DNA from: Nitrospirota bacterium
Lineage (GTDB): Bacteria; Nitrospinota_A; UBA7883; JACRGQ01
Direction of reading: 5' to 3'
DNA: 58,376 nt
Assembly (NCBI GenBank): GCA_024275955.1
Contig: JAJRYD010000010.1
Coordinates: 1 to 58,376, forward strand
Part shown: positions 17,272-26,189 of the stretch, piece after piece
Numbering within the stretch: the first letter of the stretch is position 1
Layout: every line of letters begins with the position of its first letter
Position numbers and translations under genes: made by a program
Notes under the pieces: generated by a model
What the model was told of the DNA's origin: nothing
The model's input: the letters and a program-made list of their open reading frames with translations, nothing else
Database searches by the model: none

Positions 17272-18261
17272 ATGACAGCACCACAAGAGCCTATAATCAG
17301 CAGGCCAGGCTTTAAGCAGGTCGCCCCTCCGCTGTTAAGCCTTCTCCTGTTTTTGGGGATATTTTATATCCCCTTTTTCGGGCTTATGCTCAATTTCTTC
17401 GCTCCGCTTCCGCTTATCTACTGTTTTTTTACATCGGGCCGGAAATCTTGGTTTTTTGCCTCTATCGCCGTTGCCGCTGTTATATCTCTGTTTTTAGGGC
17501 CGAAAATCGGAATCTTTTACTTATTTACCTACTCCGTGATGGCGCTGGTGATGGCAGAAACGATACTGCGGAAAAACGATATGTCGTACGTTATCGGGCT
17601 TGGTGCTATAGTTCCTTTTTTGGCGACAGGATTCTTTTTTCTTATATCTTCGCCGGTGCCGATAAACGGGCTGTACCCCGCCATGCTCGAACAGGCGAGT
17701 ATTATGATAGCCGAAACTATCCAAAACTCACAAAAAGCCGGCATGCCAAAAGAGCAGACAGCGTTTATAGCTGAGAACAGTGTAGAGCTGGCCGGATGGG
17801 TAATCAAACTGCTTCCAGTGATGTTCGCGGTAGCTTATCTGAGCATCTCATTCTGCAATTTTTTCTTCTACAGGAGAATACAGAGAAAATATACTTTTTT
17901 ACCTATGGCAGACCCTATGCCGCTAAAGCTCTGGATACCGCAAGATAAATTTGTTTACGGGTTTATAGGGTCGCTCGCGCTTTTGCTTTTAGGGACAGGT
18001 ATTTTTAATGTTATAGGTGTAAATATCTTCATGTTCTTTGGATTTATCTACCTTATTGCCGGTGTTTCGGTGCTTTCGTTCTTTATGGATAAATTCAATG
18101 TTCCATTTTTGTTGCGAACGGTGGTCTATATGTTGATAATAATACAACCGTTTTTTCTTTCGATGGTATCTGGGTTGGGCCTTTTTGACCTATGGTTCGA
18201 CTTTAGGCAGATTCGCGGTAACGGGAAAGAGAAAACCGATAAGAACAGTAAGGAGGAATAA
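17272..18261 (+). CDS. DUF2232 (YybS-like) membrane protein
   Basis: A 329-residue integral membrane protein with about eight hydrophobic segments, the first at about 20-55 and the last at about 285-310, and a short charged C-terminal tail (KEKTDKNSKEE). Position between rpsR and rplI and overall layout match the DUF2232/YybS family, often found in this ribosomal cluster. The function is unknown, although the family is sometimes likened to transporter S-components. Its stop overlaps the rplI ATG by one base. Shine-Dalgarno GGCGGAAG precedes the ATG. Confidence 0.8.
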   Translation: MTAPQEPIISRPGFKQVAPPLLSLLLFLGIFYIPFFGLMLNFFAPLPLIYCFFTSGRKSWFFASIAVAAVISLFLGPKIGIFYLFTYSVMALVMAETILRKNDMSYVIGLGAIVPFLATGFFFLISSPVPINGLYPAMLEQASIMIAETIQNSQKAGMPKEQTAFIAENSVELAGWVIKLLPVMFAVAYLSISFCNFFFYRRIQRKYTFLPMADPMPLKLWIPQDKFVYGFIGSLALLLLGTGIFNVIGVNIFMFFGFIYLIAGVSVLSFFMDKFNVPFLLRTVVYMLIIIQPFFLSMVSGLGLFDLWFDFRQIRGNGKEKTDKNSKEE

Positions 18262-18779
18262 TGGACGTAATTCTAAAAGAAGATGTAGAAAAAGTAGGTA
18301 AAGCCGGCGAAAAGGCTAGCGTATCTAACGGTTATGGACGCAACTACCTTATCCCGCAGGGGTTTGCCATAAAGGCTACACCGGCGGCACTGAAGGTGAT
18401 TGAAGACCATATGAGAAAGAGGGCCAAAAGGCTGGCGGCGCAAAAGGCCGATGCCGAGAAGCAGGCTGTAGAGCTTGGTAAGCTGTGCCTCTCGTTTATC
18501 CGCAGATCCGGAGAAGACGGAAAACTTTTCGGCTCTGTTACCGCCCACGAAATAGGCGCAGGAGTAATAGCCAAAGGGTTCGAGATAGACAAACGCAAAG
18601 TAAGCATGGATACACCGCTGAAATCTCTTGGAGAACACAAGGTCAAGATAAAACTGCATCCTGAAGTTGCCGCCGAAATAACTGTCGAAGTAAAAGCGGA
18701 AGCTGTGGAAGCATTGCCGGAGAAGGAAAAAGCCTCCGAAGATGAAACCTCAGAGGACACCGCGGAAAAGACTGAATAA
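18261..18779 (+). CDS. rplI: 50S ribosomal protein L9
   Basis: A 172-residue L9. The N-terminal domain reads MDVILKEDVEKVGKAGE and then VSNGYGRNYLIPQGFA. The long connecting helix is at about 45-75, and the C-terminal domain contains LFGSVTAHEI. About 20 extra residues at the end are acidic (Glu/Asp/Ala-rich), beyond the usual 148-150 residue form. Shine-Dalgarno AAGGAGG lies before the ATG, inside the preceding gene. Confidence 0.95.
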   Translation: MDVILKEDVEKVGKAGEKASVSNGYGRNYLIPQGFAIKATPAALKVIEDHMRKRAKRLAAQKADAEKQAVELGKLCLSFIRRSGEDGKLFGSVTAHEIGAGVIAKGFEIDKRKVSMDTPLKSLGEHKVKIKLHPEVAAEITVEVKAEAVEALPEKEKASEDETSEDTAEKTE

Positions 18780-18784
18780 TATAG

Positions 18785-20170
18785 ATGGTAACGGAACTTC
18801 AACCTAAACGGCAACCGCTACAGGGAAGAGTTCCACCGCACAATATCGAAGCTGAGCAGTCGGTGCTTGGCGGAATACTTTTTGACAATTCCGCCCTGCC
18901 CCGCGCGCTTGAGTCGCTTGGCACAGGCGAAGAATTCTACAAACCTTCGCACAAGATTATCTTCAACGCCTTTATAGACCTTTTCGAAAAAGGCGAGCCT
19001 ATCGACATGATGACCACCAACGAATCTTTAAAAAAGAAAAAACAGGTAGAGCAGGCAGGCGGGCTGGACTACCTTGCCGAGCTGATGACCCTCTACCCGA
19101 CGGCGGCTAATGTAGGAATACATGCCAAGATAGTAAAAGAAAAGGCTCTCCTTAGGAGGCTTATAAGCACCGCCGGAGACCTTGTAAACCTCGGGTTCGA
19201 AGATACCGAAAGCGTCGACGAGGTTATAGACAGGGCCGAGCAGATGATATTCGAGCTGGCTGAAGACAGGATACAAAAAGGCTTCAACGATATGAAGAAG
19301 CTGATACACGACACGAACGAGCATATAGATATGCTCGCGAAGAAAAAAGAGCATATCACCGGCATCCCGTCCGGTTTTTCAGATATCGACAGCAAAACCG
19401 CAGGGTTCCAAAAAGGCGAGCTTATCGTAGTAGCCGGACGCCCGTCGATGGGTAAAACCGCGCTCTGCATCAATATCGCCGAAAATGTGGCGGTAGATTC
19501 CGACAGAGTTATCGCTTTCTTCTCGCTTGAGATGTCGGCACAGCAGTTAATTATCAGGATGATATCGTCCCTTAGCCAAGTTCCTATGCAAAAGATAAGA
19601 ACCGGCTTCGTGCCGCATTCTGATTGGTCGAAAATCACCCGCGCGTCAAGCCAGCTTTACGAATCTAGCATACATATTGACGACGCGCCGATGCAGACGG
19701 TTCTCGACATCCGCTCCAAATGCAGAAGACTAAAAGCAGAAAAAGGGCTGGACCTGATAATCATCGACTACCTCCAGCTTCTTCACTCGAGAGGACGCTC
19801 GGAAAACAGGGTGCTGGAAATAGGCGAGATGACACGCTCGCTTAAAGGGCTTGCCCGTGAGATGGATGTTCCTGTCATTCTTCTTTCACAGCTTTCCCGA
19901 AAAGTGGAAGAAAGGCCGAACAAAAGACCGCAACTCTCCGACCTTCGTGAATCGGGAACTATAGAGCAAGATGCAGATGTTGTCGGCTTTGTTTACCGTG
20001 AGGAGTACTATTACCCCGATAAGATTGAAGTGCAGAATCAGGCCGAGTTCGTAATAGGCAAACAGCGTAACGGCCCGACAGGAATATCAAAACTCCAGTT
20101 CCAAAAAGAGTGCGCGCGGTTTCACAATCTTGCCCATGGAGATGTGGTCTTTGACAAGGAAGATGACTAG
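18785..20170 (+). CDS. dnaB: Replicative DNA helicase DnaB
   Basis: A 461-residue replicative helicase. The N-terminal domain (about 15-120) contains HNIEAEQSVLGGILFD. The RecA-like domain has Walker A GRPSMGKTA (218-226), FFSLEMS, Walker B LIIIDYLQLL, and SQLSRKVEERPNKRPQLSDL with the arginine-finger region near the end. No intein interrupts it. It follows rplI by 5 bp. No clear Shine-Dalgarno is visible, so it may rely on coupling with rplI. Confidence 0.96.
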   Translation: MVTELQPKRQPLQGRVPPHNIEAEQSVLGGILFDNSALPRALESLGTGEEFYKPSHKIIFNAFIDLFEKGEPIDMMTTNESLKKKKQVEQAGGLDYLAELMTLYPTAANVGIHAKIVKEKALLRRLISTAGDLVNLGFEDTESVDEVIDRAEQMIFELAEDRIQKGFNDMKKLIHDTNEHIDMLAKKKEHITGIPSGFSDIDSKTAGFQKGELIVVAGRPSMGKTALCINIAENVAVDSDRVIAFFSLEMSAQQLIIRMISSLSQVPMQKIRTGFVPHSDWSKITRASSQLYESSIHIDDAPMQTVLDIRSKCRRLKAEKGLDLIIIDYLQLLHSRGRSENRVLEIGEMTRSLKGLAREMDVPVILLSQLSRKVEERPNKRPQLSDLRESGTIEQDADVVGFVYREEYYYPDKIEVQNQAEFVIGKQRNGPTGISKLQFQKECARFHNLAHGDVVFDKEDD

Positions 20171-20220
20171 CATCATATCTATTCGCGGAAAAGTTCCATG
20201 CCGGCAGGCAGTAGCGGAAA

Positions 20221-21336
20221 ATGGCTGACCTCTTCTCCATTTTAAAAGCGACGATAGACCTCTTAGCGTTCCGCCATAACTTCCGTGAGGTGCGCAAAAT
20301 CGTCGGCAAAAAACCGGCGATTCTCCCTATCATAAAAGCAGATGGGTACGGACATGGGCTAGTACCGCTTGCGAAGGAATCTTTAAAGCTTGGTGCGCCT
20401 ATGCTTGGTATCGGCACGGTAGCGGAGGGTATAGAGCTTAGGCACGCGAAGATAGCTTCTCCCATTCTCGTTATAGATGGAATATTTAAAGACGAAGCGA
20501 GGGAAATTTTAAAACACCATCTTACTCCGGTAATCTTTTCGCACGATATAGCTTTGGAACTAAACCGTATAGCCGGAAAAGCGGGAAAAACCGTCTCCGT
20601 ACACCTTAAGTTCGATACCGGCATGTCGAGGCTTGGGTTTTTGTTTGGCGAGAGCGGAAAAGCTCTTAAAAAAATAAGAAAGCTTAAAAACCTGCATGTC
20701 GAAGGGGTAATGACCCACCTAGCCTCTTCGCCAGACAGCTCGTCTCCGCAGACCGAAATACAGCTGGCAAGGTTTAACAAAATTATCGAGATGGCGAGGA
20801 ACGAAGGTTTTAACCCGAAGTGGATACATGCCGCCAATAGTGGCGCTATTATCAATTTCCCATCTTCACGCTACAACATGGTCAGGCCAGGCATAATCCT
20901 ATATGGCGCGCCGCCATGCCCTGCGCGGGGGGTTGCCTTTAAACAGGTTATGACTGTTTCCAGCAGGCTTATTTCGGTAAAAAATATTCCGCATGGCGAG
21001 GGAGTAGGCTACAACGCTACTTATGTTACCCCAAGAACCAAAAAGGTAGGTCTGGTGGTCGGCGGCTATGCCCACGGGGTAAACCGGCTCCTATCCAACA
21101 ACGGTTTTGTGCTGTGGAAAAAGAAAAGCCTCTTGCCGATGCTTGGAAACATCTGCATGGATAACTTTATGGTAGACCTAAGCAAAGTGCCGACAGCAAA
21201 AGCGGGAGACGAGGTAATACTTATGGGGCCGCAAAACGACAAGGTATCGGCAAAGGGATGGGCCGACCTTACAAACAGCATCCCTTACGAAATTTTCTGC
21301 TCTTTGGGAAAATCGGCGAAAAAAGTTTGGAAATAA
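20221..21336 (+). CDS. alr: Alanine racemase
   Basis: A 371-residue PLP-dependent alanine racemase, which makes D-alanine for peptidoglycan. The PLP lysine is K39 in IIKADGYGHG. The catalytic tyrosine is Y264 in GVGYNATY. FDTGMSRLG and the C-terminal LGNICMDNFMVDLS are typical. It follows dnaB by 50 bp and is probably the last gene of the rpsF transcript. The next 308 bp (21337-21644) contain no gene, only the terminator of the opposite-strand lipoprotein gene. Confidence 0.94.
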   Translation: MADLFSILKATIDLLAFRHNFREVRKIVGKKPAILPIIKADGYGHGLVPLAKESLKLGAPMLGIGTVAEGIELRHAKIASPILVIDGIFKDEAREILKHHLTPVIFSHDIALELNRIAGKAGKTVSVHLKFDTGMSRLGFLFGESGKALKKIRKLKNLHVEGVMTHLASSPDSSSPQTEIQLARFNKIIEMARNEGFNPKWIHAANSGAIINFPSSRYNMVRPGIILYGAPPCPARGVAFKQVMTVSSRLISVKNIPHGEGVGYNATYVTPRTKKVGLVVGGYAHGVNRLLSNNGFVLWKKKSLLPMLGNICMDNFMVDLSKVPTAKAGDEVILMGPQNDKVSAKGWADLTNSIPYEIFCSLGKSAKKVWK

Positions 21337-21581
21337 AAAGCTACGTTAAAGAGCTATCCAGCCTTAGCGAAATGTCGGTACTGCTTCGGTTTTAAATTAT
21401 AAGTCTGCTCTAATCTCATAACGAAAAGCTAAGGAAGCTGATAATCTGCTGGCCCGCTAGGTTGTTCACGGAATACTAGTAGATTCTTAGCAATGACAAC
21501 TTTGCGGGCAAAAACAACTTTTTGTCAAACTAGCGCACCGCCAAAGGGTCTGCCAGCTGAAACAGACTGATAAAAAGCACC

Positions 21582-21619
21582 AAAATAAAAAAGCGGGTTA
21601 TGTTTTACCAAAAACCCGC
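21582..21619 (-). terminator. Rho-independent terminator of the lipoprotein gene
   Basis: On the minus strand GCGGGTT pairs with AACCCGC across a 13-base loop and is followed directly by TTTTTTATTTT. It begins 26 bp after the lipoprotein stop. Confidence 0.8.
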
Positions 21620-21644
21620 CTTAAAGACTCTAAAGAAGATAAGC

Positions 21645-22091
21645 TTACTTGGCCCGCATTACCTCTATATTAATGTCGAGACTTCCGCCATTATCGGCAG
21701 AGAAGTTGACACGGTGTAGCCCTACATCAGGCTCTGTGGTAGCCCATCCAAAAACTGCCGAAGAGTCGGCATTATCGAAAGTGGCATACGACGATGCGCC
21801 GTTAACCTCGATAGATGTAGCACCAGGAGCATCGACGCTGATAGTGACACTGTTGCCGGCCAGAACAGATATAGTGTTTCCGCGTGCCGGCGGAGTGCTG
21901 ACAAAGCTTATCTCTCCGGTCTGTTTGATGGAAGAAACGCCTGTTGATTCTGACGAGCCGCTACCAGACGAAGTAGACGAACCAGACGATTCCCCCCCAT
22001 TCGCTCCATCCTTCTTTCCGGCTGTCTGGCAAGCAGTAAGCCCAAAGACCAAGACTAAAGAGAGCAACAACCCTAATTGCTTGAAATGCAT
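21645..22091 (-). CDS. Lipoprotein with Ser/Gly linker and beta-sandwich-like domain
   Basis: A 148-residue exported lipoprotein. The signal peptide (1-20) ends in the lipobox LTAC, with Cys21 as the lipidation site. Residues about 25-55 are a Ser/Gly/Glu-rich linker. The rest (about 58-148) alternates hydrophobic and polar residues like an Ig-type beta-sandwich, with Ser/Thr-rich strands. I do not recognise a family. Shine-Dalgarno TTAGGAGG lies 8 bases before the ATG. It is a single-gene transcript with its own terminator. With no charged residue after the Cys to retain it, outer-membrane anchoring is plausible. Confidence 0.75.
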   Translation of the reverse strand: MHFKQLGLLLSLVLVFGLTACQTAGKKDGANGGESSGSSTSSGSGSSESTGVSSIKQTGEISFVSTPPARGNTISVLAGNSVTISVDAPGATSIEVNGASSYATFDNADSSAVFGWATTEPDVGLHRVNFSADNGGSLDINIEVMRAK

Positions 22092-22201
22092 ATAATTAAC
22101 CTCCTAATTTTCGTTTCCAAACAGTATATCAGCCTTTACGACCAATTTACAATAAAAATCAATAAGATAGGCAGTGCCTCAAATATCGGGATACCGAAAT
22201 A

Positions 22202-22990
22202 CTACCGTTTTCGGTATCGGTCTACCCTTGCTCTAGAATAGCCTTCCGTTTTCAGCCTTTCATATACCTCCTCAGCGGCATCGCGCTCTATGTAGCCTCC
22301 GATATTTACCAAATGCCATGTCCGCCTAGAGGAGGTATCTTTAAAAACGTAGGCATGATACCCCTTGTTTAGCAGTTCTGCTTTTAATTTCTCGGCATCG
22401 TCGTTCATAGGAAAAGTTTTCACCCTGATAGTGAATTTGGCATTTTTAGGTATCGAGGCAGATGAAAGAGGCTCTATCTTTTTTACTTTTGGCAATGGTT
22501 TGCTTTCAAGCTTTGCCTGCTGGCCGTTTTTAATTTTGGCTCCCTTTGGCAGTGGCGGCAGAACCGGCGCACTTACCGTTGTCTCCTCCATTTTTTCAGC
22601 TTTTGCAGTTTGTACAGGTTTGGCCTTCCTCTTAATCCTTTTTTTTCTTATATCTACCTTTTTATCGACAGGTATGAAGGTTTTCCCCCTCTCATCAAAC
22701 GATTTGATTACCAGAGGTATATCGCTTTTTACTTCTTCACCTTCGGCTGGCGGTTCATCGAGCGAAAGAGCTACCACTTTGCTATCTTCTTCCTCTACTA
22801 CAGGAGGCTCCTCTATTATCTCCAGCCCGCTCGCATCGCTCTCGGCTTTTGTTGACGACGATAAGCCGGCCTCCATATCTGCAAGCTCGTCTATCACATT
22901 TTCCGCGCTATCAGCGTCATCCGGCATCTCCTCCGCTATTTCGGATGACGGAGTGTTACTGCTGACGAGATGTCCAAGAGAAAACGACAA
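22202..22990 (-). CDS. SPOR-domain cell-envelope protein
   Basis: The open frame gives 262 residues from TTG 22990. The C-terminal SPOR domain (about 185-260) includes FTIRVKTFPMNDDAEKLKAE and WHLVNIGGYIERDAAEEVYERL, the repeat that binds denuded septal glycans. The middle is acidic, then Lys/Pro-rich. The TTG start falls inside a transmembrane helix (QVYLILGCIVAIAVLSFSLG), so translation must begin earlier. Upstream, ATG 23096 gives MVSSK and then TAA at 23079-23081. Removing one base there gives MVSSKKRGYKLEEES leading straight into the membrane helix. This is either a real frameshift or a sequence error. It is encoded next to argS, as SPOR proteins often are. Confidence 0.8.
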   Translation of the reverse strand: MSFSLGHLVSSNTPSSEIAEEMPDDADSAENVIDELADMEAGLSSSTKAESDASGLEIIEEPPVVEEEDSKVVALSLDEPPAEGEEVKSDIPLVIKSFDERGKTFIPVDKKVDIRKKRIKRKAKPVQTAKAEKMEETTVSAPVLPPLPKGAKIKNGQQAKLESKPLPKVKKIEPLSSASIPKNAKFTIRVKTFPMNDDAEKLKAELLNKGYHAYVFKDTSSRRTWHLVNIGGYIERDAAEEVYERLKTEGYSRARVDRYRKR

Positions 22991-23136
22991 AACCGCTATG
23001 GCGACAATACAGCCAAGAATCAGGTAAACCTGAGTTTTCGTGAACGTTAGACTTTCTTCTTCCAGCTTATAGCCCCTTTTATTTACTGCTGACCATTCTA
23101 GCCTACTTTAAGCCAGGGTAAAGACGAACTTTTTAT

Positions 23137-24807
23137 TTACATTCTGTCGGGAGCCGACACTCCCAAAAGGTCAAGCCCGTTGCTTATTACCGTTTGGAGC
23201 CTGGCGATAAGCGCGAGACGCGCGTCTGTAACTTTCTTATCATCCGTAACCACTCTATGCATGTTGTAATATTTGTGAAACATCGACGCAAGGTCGGTAA
23301 GATAATGCGTAATATGATGCGGGGCGAGAGCTTCTGCCCAGTTAGAGACCATCTCTGGAAACTGGAGACTCTTTTTCATTATCCTAAGTTCCGCTTCCTC
23401 AATCAAAACCGACCAATCGACATCAGTTGGTATATTGCCAATCCCGCTCATCGCCTCTTTTTCCACCGCCGTACGGAATATATTGCTTATTCTGGCATGC
23501 GCGTACTGGACATAGTAGACAGGGTTTTCGCTCGACTGCTCTTTTGCAAGGTCAAGATCAAAATCGAAATGCGATTCGTAGCTCCTAGTCATAAAGAAAA
23601 ACCGCGCCGCATCTTCCCCCACCTCGTCTAGAACCTCTTCCAACGTAACAAAGGTAGCGCCCCTCGTAGACATCGAAACTGTCTTACCTCCCCTTTTAAG
23701 GGCGACCAGCTGGATAAGCAGGGTTTCAAGCGAGTCCGGCTCTTGCCCAAGAGCCTTTACGGCAGATTTCATTCTCGCCACATAGCCATGATGGTCTGCT
23801 CCCCATATATCTATAAGCTTTGTAAAACCTCTCTCGTATTTATCTTTGTGATACGCGATATCGGCGGCGAGGTAGGTAACAACGCCGTTGGCTCTTTTCA
23901 CCACGCGGTCCTTTGTGTCGCCGTCGGCACTGCTGTTAAGCCACAACGCCCCGTCTTTCTCAAAAATCGCTCCAGATTTTTTAAGGTCGTCTATCCCCTT
24001 TTGCACTTTGCCGGACTGATGAAAACTCTTTTCGCTCGTCCATATATCAAAGTGAACCCTAAACCGCTTCAGGTTGTCTTTAATGCCGTTAAGGATCGTA
24101 TCGGCGGAATACTTTACAAAAAACGGCAGAGACTCCTCTTCCGGCATATCAAGATATTTATCGCCATCTTTATCGACAACCTCCTGCGCAATATCTTTTA
24201 TGTAATCGCCTTTGTAACCGCTTTCGGGAAATTCTCCGCCTTTGCCTAAAAGTTTGCGGTAGCGTGCCAGTGTAGACCTGCCGAGGTTTTCCATCTGCAA
24301 TCCGGCATCGTTGATGTAATACTCGCTCGTAACGTCGTACCCAGCCTTTGAAAGAAGCCGGCAGAGAACATCGCCGACAGCCGCGCCGCGTCCATGCCCT
24401 ATATGCAGTGGCCCTGTGGGGTTCGCACTTACAAACTCTATCAGTATCTTTTCCCCCTCTCTTTTGGGGTGATTGCCGTAGCCAGAGCTGTCGTCGGGGA
24501 TGGCGCTGAAATCTTCCGCCCATTTTTGGGGCTTAATATTGAAATTTATGAAACCGGGGCCGGCGAGAGAAATAGAGCTAAAAAGGTCGTCTTTTTTAAG
24601 CTCCTCCAAAAGACTCTGAGCAATTTTACGAGGAGCGCTCTTCAAAGGCTTCGCGCAGGTCATAGCGGCGTTGGTAGAAAAATCGCCAAACTTTTCGTCC
24701 GCCGGCACCTCCACTTTGATGGGAGGCAGTAACTCTGTGTCTGCGCCTGCGTTTTCCAGCATAGACTTTAAAGCTTTTAAAACGCAATCTCGCACTCTTT
24801 CTTTCAT
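23137..24807 (-). CDS. argS: Arginyl-tRNA synthetase
   Basis: A class I synthetase of about 556 residues. The N-terminal Add1 domain starts MKERVRDCVLKAL. The catalytic domain has SANPTGPLHIGHGRGAAVGD, with the HIGH motif. The signature loop is GGKTVSMSTRGATF, the usual ArgRS replacement for KMSK. The C-terminal DALR anticodon-binding helices end at APDRM. The frame opens at 24843, but ATG 24807 (or 24816) fits the family N-terminus; no Shine-Dalgarno is evident. Confidence 0.95.
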   Translation of the reverse strand: MKERVRDCVLKALKSMLENAGADTELLPPIKVEVPADEKFGDFSTNAAMTCAKPLKSAPRKIAQSLLEELKKDDLFSSISLAGPGFINFNIKPQKWAEDFSAIPDDSSGYGNHPKREGEKILIEFVSANPTGPLHIGHGRGAAVGDVLCRLLSKAGYDVTSEYYINDAGLQMENLGRSTLARYRKLLGKGGEFPESGYKGDYIKDIAQEVVDKDGDKYLDMPEEESLPFFVKYSADTILNGIKDNLKRFRVHFDIWTSEKSFHQSGKVQKGIDDLKKSGAIFEKDGALWLNSSADGDTKDRVVKRANGVVTYLAADIAYHKDKYERGFTKLIDIWGADHHGYVARMKSAVKALGQEPDSLETLLIQLVALKRGGKTVSMSTRGATFVTLEEVLDEVGEDAARFFFMTRSYESHFDFDLDLAKEQSSENPVYYVQYAHARISNIFRTAVEKEAMSGIGNIPTDVDWSVLIEEAELRIMKKSLQFPEMVSNWAEALAPHHITHYLTDLASMFHKYYNMHRVVTDDKKVTDARLALIARLQTVISNGLDLLGVSAPDRM

Positions 24808-24974
24808 GGCAGGCATTATAAGGGGGCACAGAGCGACGACCAACCATTAGTTTTTTTAAAAAGCAGGTTTTAGAAAAGTAGAGCATCTTAACAGTTGAGG
24901 AACGGCTATATATGGCAAAAGTTTTTAGAGCTTAAGAACAAAGCGGAGCGTAAAACTAAAGGGAAAAAAGCAGA

Positions 24975-26186
24975 CTACTTCAAGAACCTTTCGAACAAAA
25001 GATAGCCTTCGCCAAAATGCTGGTTTTTGTCAGATATTATCGACTCGTCAAAGCTCTTGCCGGCGAGGCCGTCGTCGAAAGCGGGCCAGACGGCGAACGG
25101 CACAGGGTCGGTAGTATGCGTCATTAGTGCCGTAGGGGTAGCATGGTCGGACAGCACTATAGCCATGCCGTCAATCCGCTTCATCTCTTCCAACAGCGGG
25201 CCGACTATTTTGGCATCAAAATCTTCTATCGCCTGCGTTTTGTTTTTCAGCGACCCTTCGTGACCAGATTCATCCGGCGACTCTACATGAAGGTAAACAA
25301 GGTCGACTTCCTTTAGAGCGTTTATAGCCGCCTTAGCCTTTCCTTCGTAGTTGGTATCTATATATCCGGTAGCTCCTTCCACATTTATCACCTTCATACC
25401 GGCAAGCTCCGCTATCCCTCTCATAAGGTCTACGGCAGATATCATCGCTCCGGTAATGCCGCGCAGTTCTTTAAGCGTAGGCATCTTGGGTGCTTTGCCT
25501 TCTCCCCAAAGCCAGATAGAGTTCGCCATAGGCTTCCCATCCTTTTTTCTTTTAACATTTACAGGGTGATTTTTGAGAACTATCTGCGCTTCGCCGGTAA
25601 GATGCCACAACTGCTTGCCTGCGTCTGCCTTCCCATTTGTCCCCGGCAGGTACGGCTGTACATTTTTTCCTATGATATCGTGCGGAGGGGTACAGCCGAT
25701 ATCATCTATCCCGTTTTTCCATATCATCAGGTGCCGGTAGCTTACCCCTGGGTGAAAGAGAAACTCTTTCCCGCCGAAATACCTGTTAAGCGCGGTTATA
25801 AGCTCTAAAGCTTCTTCGCTGGTAATATGTCCGGCGGTAAACTCCTCCATCAAAAGCCCTTCGGGGCCGGCGGCGAGAGTAACTAGGTTACAGCGAAAAG
25901 CTACATCGCTTTTTTTCATCTCTATATGCATACCGGCCGCCTCTAGCGGCGAACGGCCTGTGTAGTATTTCTTCGGGTCGTAGCCCAAAAGCCCCATATT
26001 GGTAACATCCGACCCCGGCTCAAAGCCATTCGGCACGGTATTTACATAACCAACGCTTCCTTCCCCCGCCATTTTGTCCATGTTCGGAGTTTTGGCCGCC
26101 ATCAGCACAGTTTTGCCGCCAAGCGAATCTATAGGATGATCCGGCATACCATCGCCGAGGAGTATCACCCGTTTTTTACCGGCCAT
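24975..26186 (-). CDS. ApgM-family alkaline-phosphatase-superfamily protein, probable homoserine kinase
   Basis: A 403-residue protein of the archaeal-type cofactor-independent phosphoglycerate mutase family. LLGDGMPDHP gives the first metal Asp. Then come TPNMDKMA, PGSDVTNMGLLGYDP with the nucleophile region, and LSDHATPTALMTHT at the C-terminal metal site. A subset of this family near threonine genes is annotated as proposed homoserine kinase (TIGR02535). Here it sits 3 bp after hom, and a complete gpmI occurs at 3827. Both facts favour homoserine phosphorylation over mutase activity. No ThrB of the GHMP type is seen. Shine-Dalgarno CGGAG precedes the ATG. The function is inferred from context. 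Confidence 0.8.
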   Translation of the reverse strand: MAGKKRVILLGDGMPDHPIDSLGGKTVLMAAKTPNMDKMAGEGSVGYVNTVPNGFEPGSDVTNMGLLGYDPKKYYTGRSPLEAAGMHIEMKKSDVAFRCNLVTLAAGPEGLLMEEFTAGHITSEEALELITALNRYFGGKEFLFHPGVSYRHLMIWKNGIDDIGCTPPHDIIGKNVQPYLPGTNGKADAGKQLWHLTGEAQIVLKNHPVNVKRKKDGKPMANSIWLWGEGKAPKMPTLKELRGITGAMISAVDLMRGIAELAGMKVINVEGATGYIDTNYEGKAKAAINALKEVDLVYLHVESPDESGHEGSLKNKTQAIEDFDAKIVGPLLEEMKRIDGMAIVLSDHATPTALMTHTTDPVPFAVWPAFDDGLAGKSFDESIISDKNQHFGEGYLLFERFLK

Positions 26187-26189
26187 TTT

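Noticed and set aside
18785-20170. Intein in dnaB
   Set aside because: The protein has normal length and uninterrupted Walker motifs.
23137-24807. ArgRS lacking KMSK as a defect
   Set aside because: ArgRS commonly lacks the canonical KMSK; the VSMSTR loop is the normal replacement.
24975-26186. A second glycolytic phosphoglycerate mutase
   Set aside because: Possible by family, but the hom neighbourhood and the intact gpmI make homoserine kinase the better reading; kept as an alternative in the entry.
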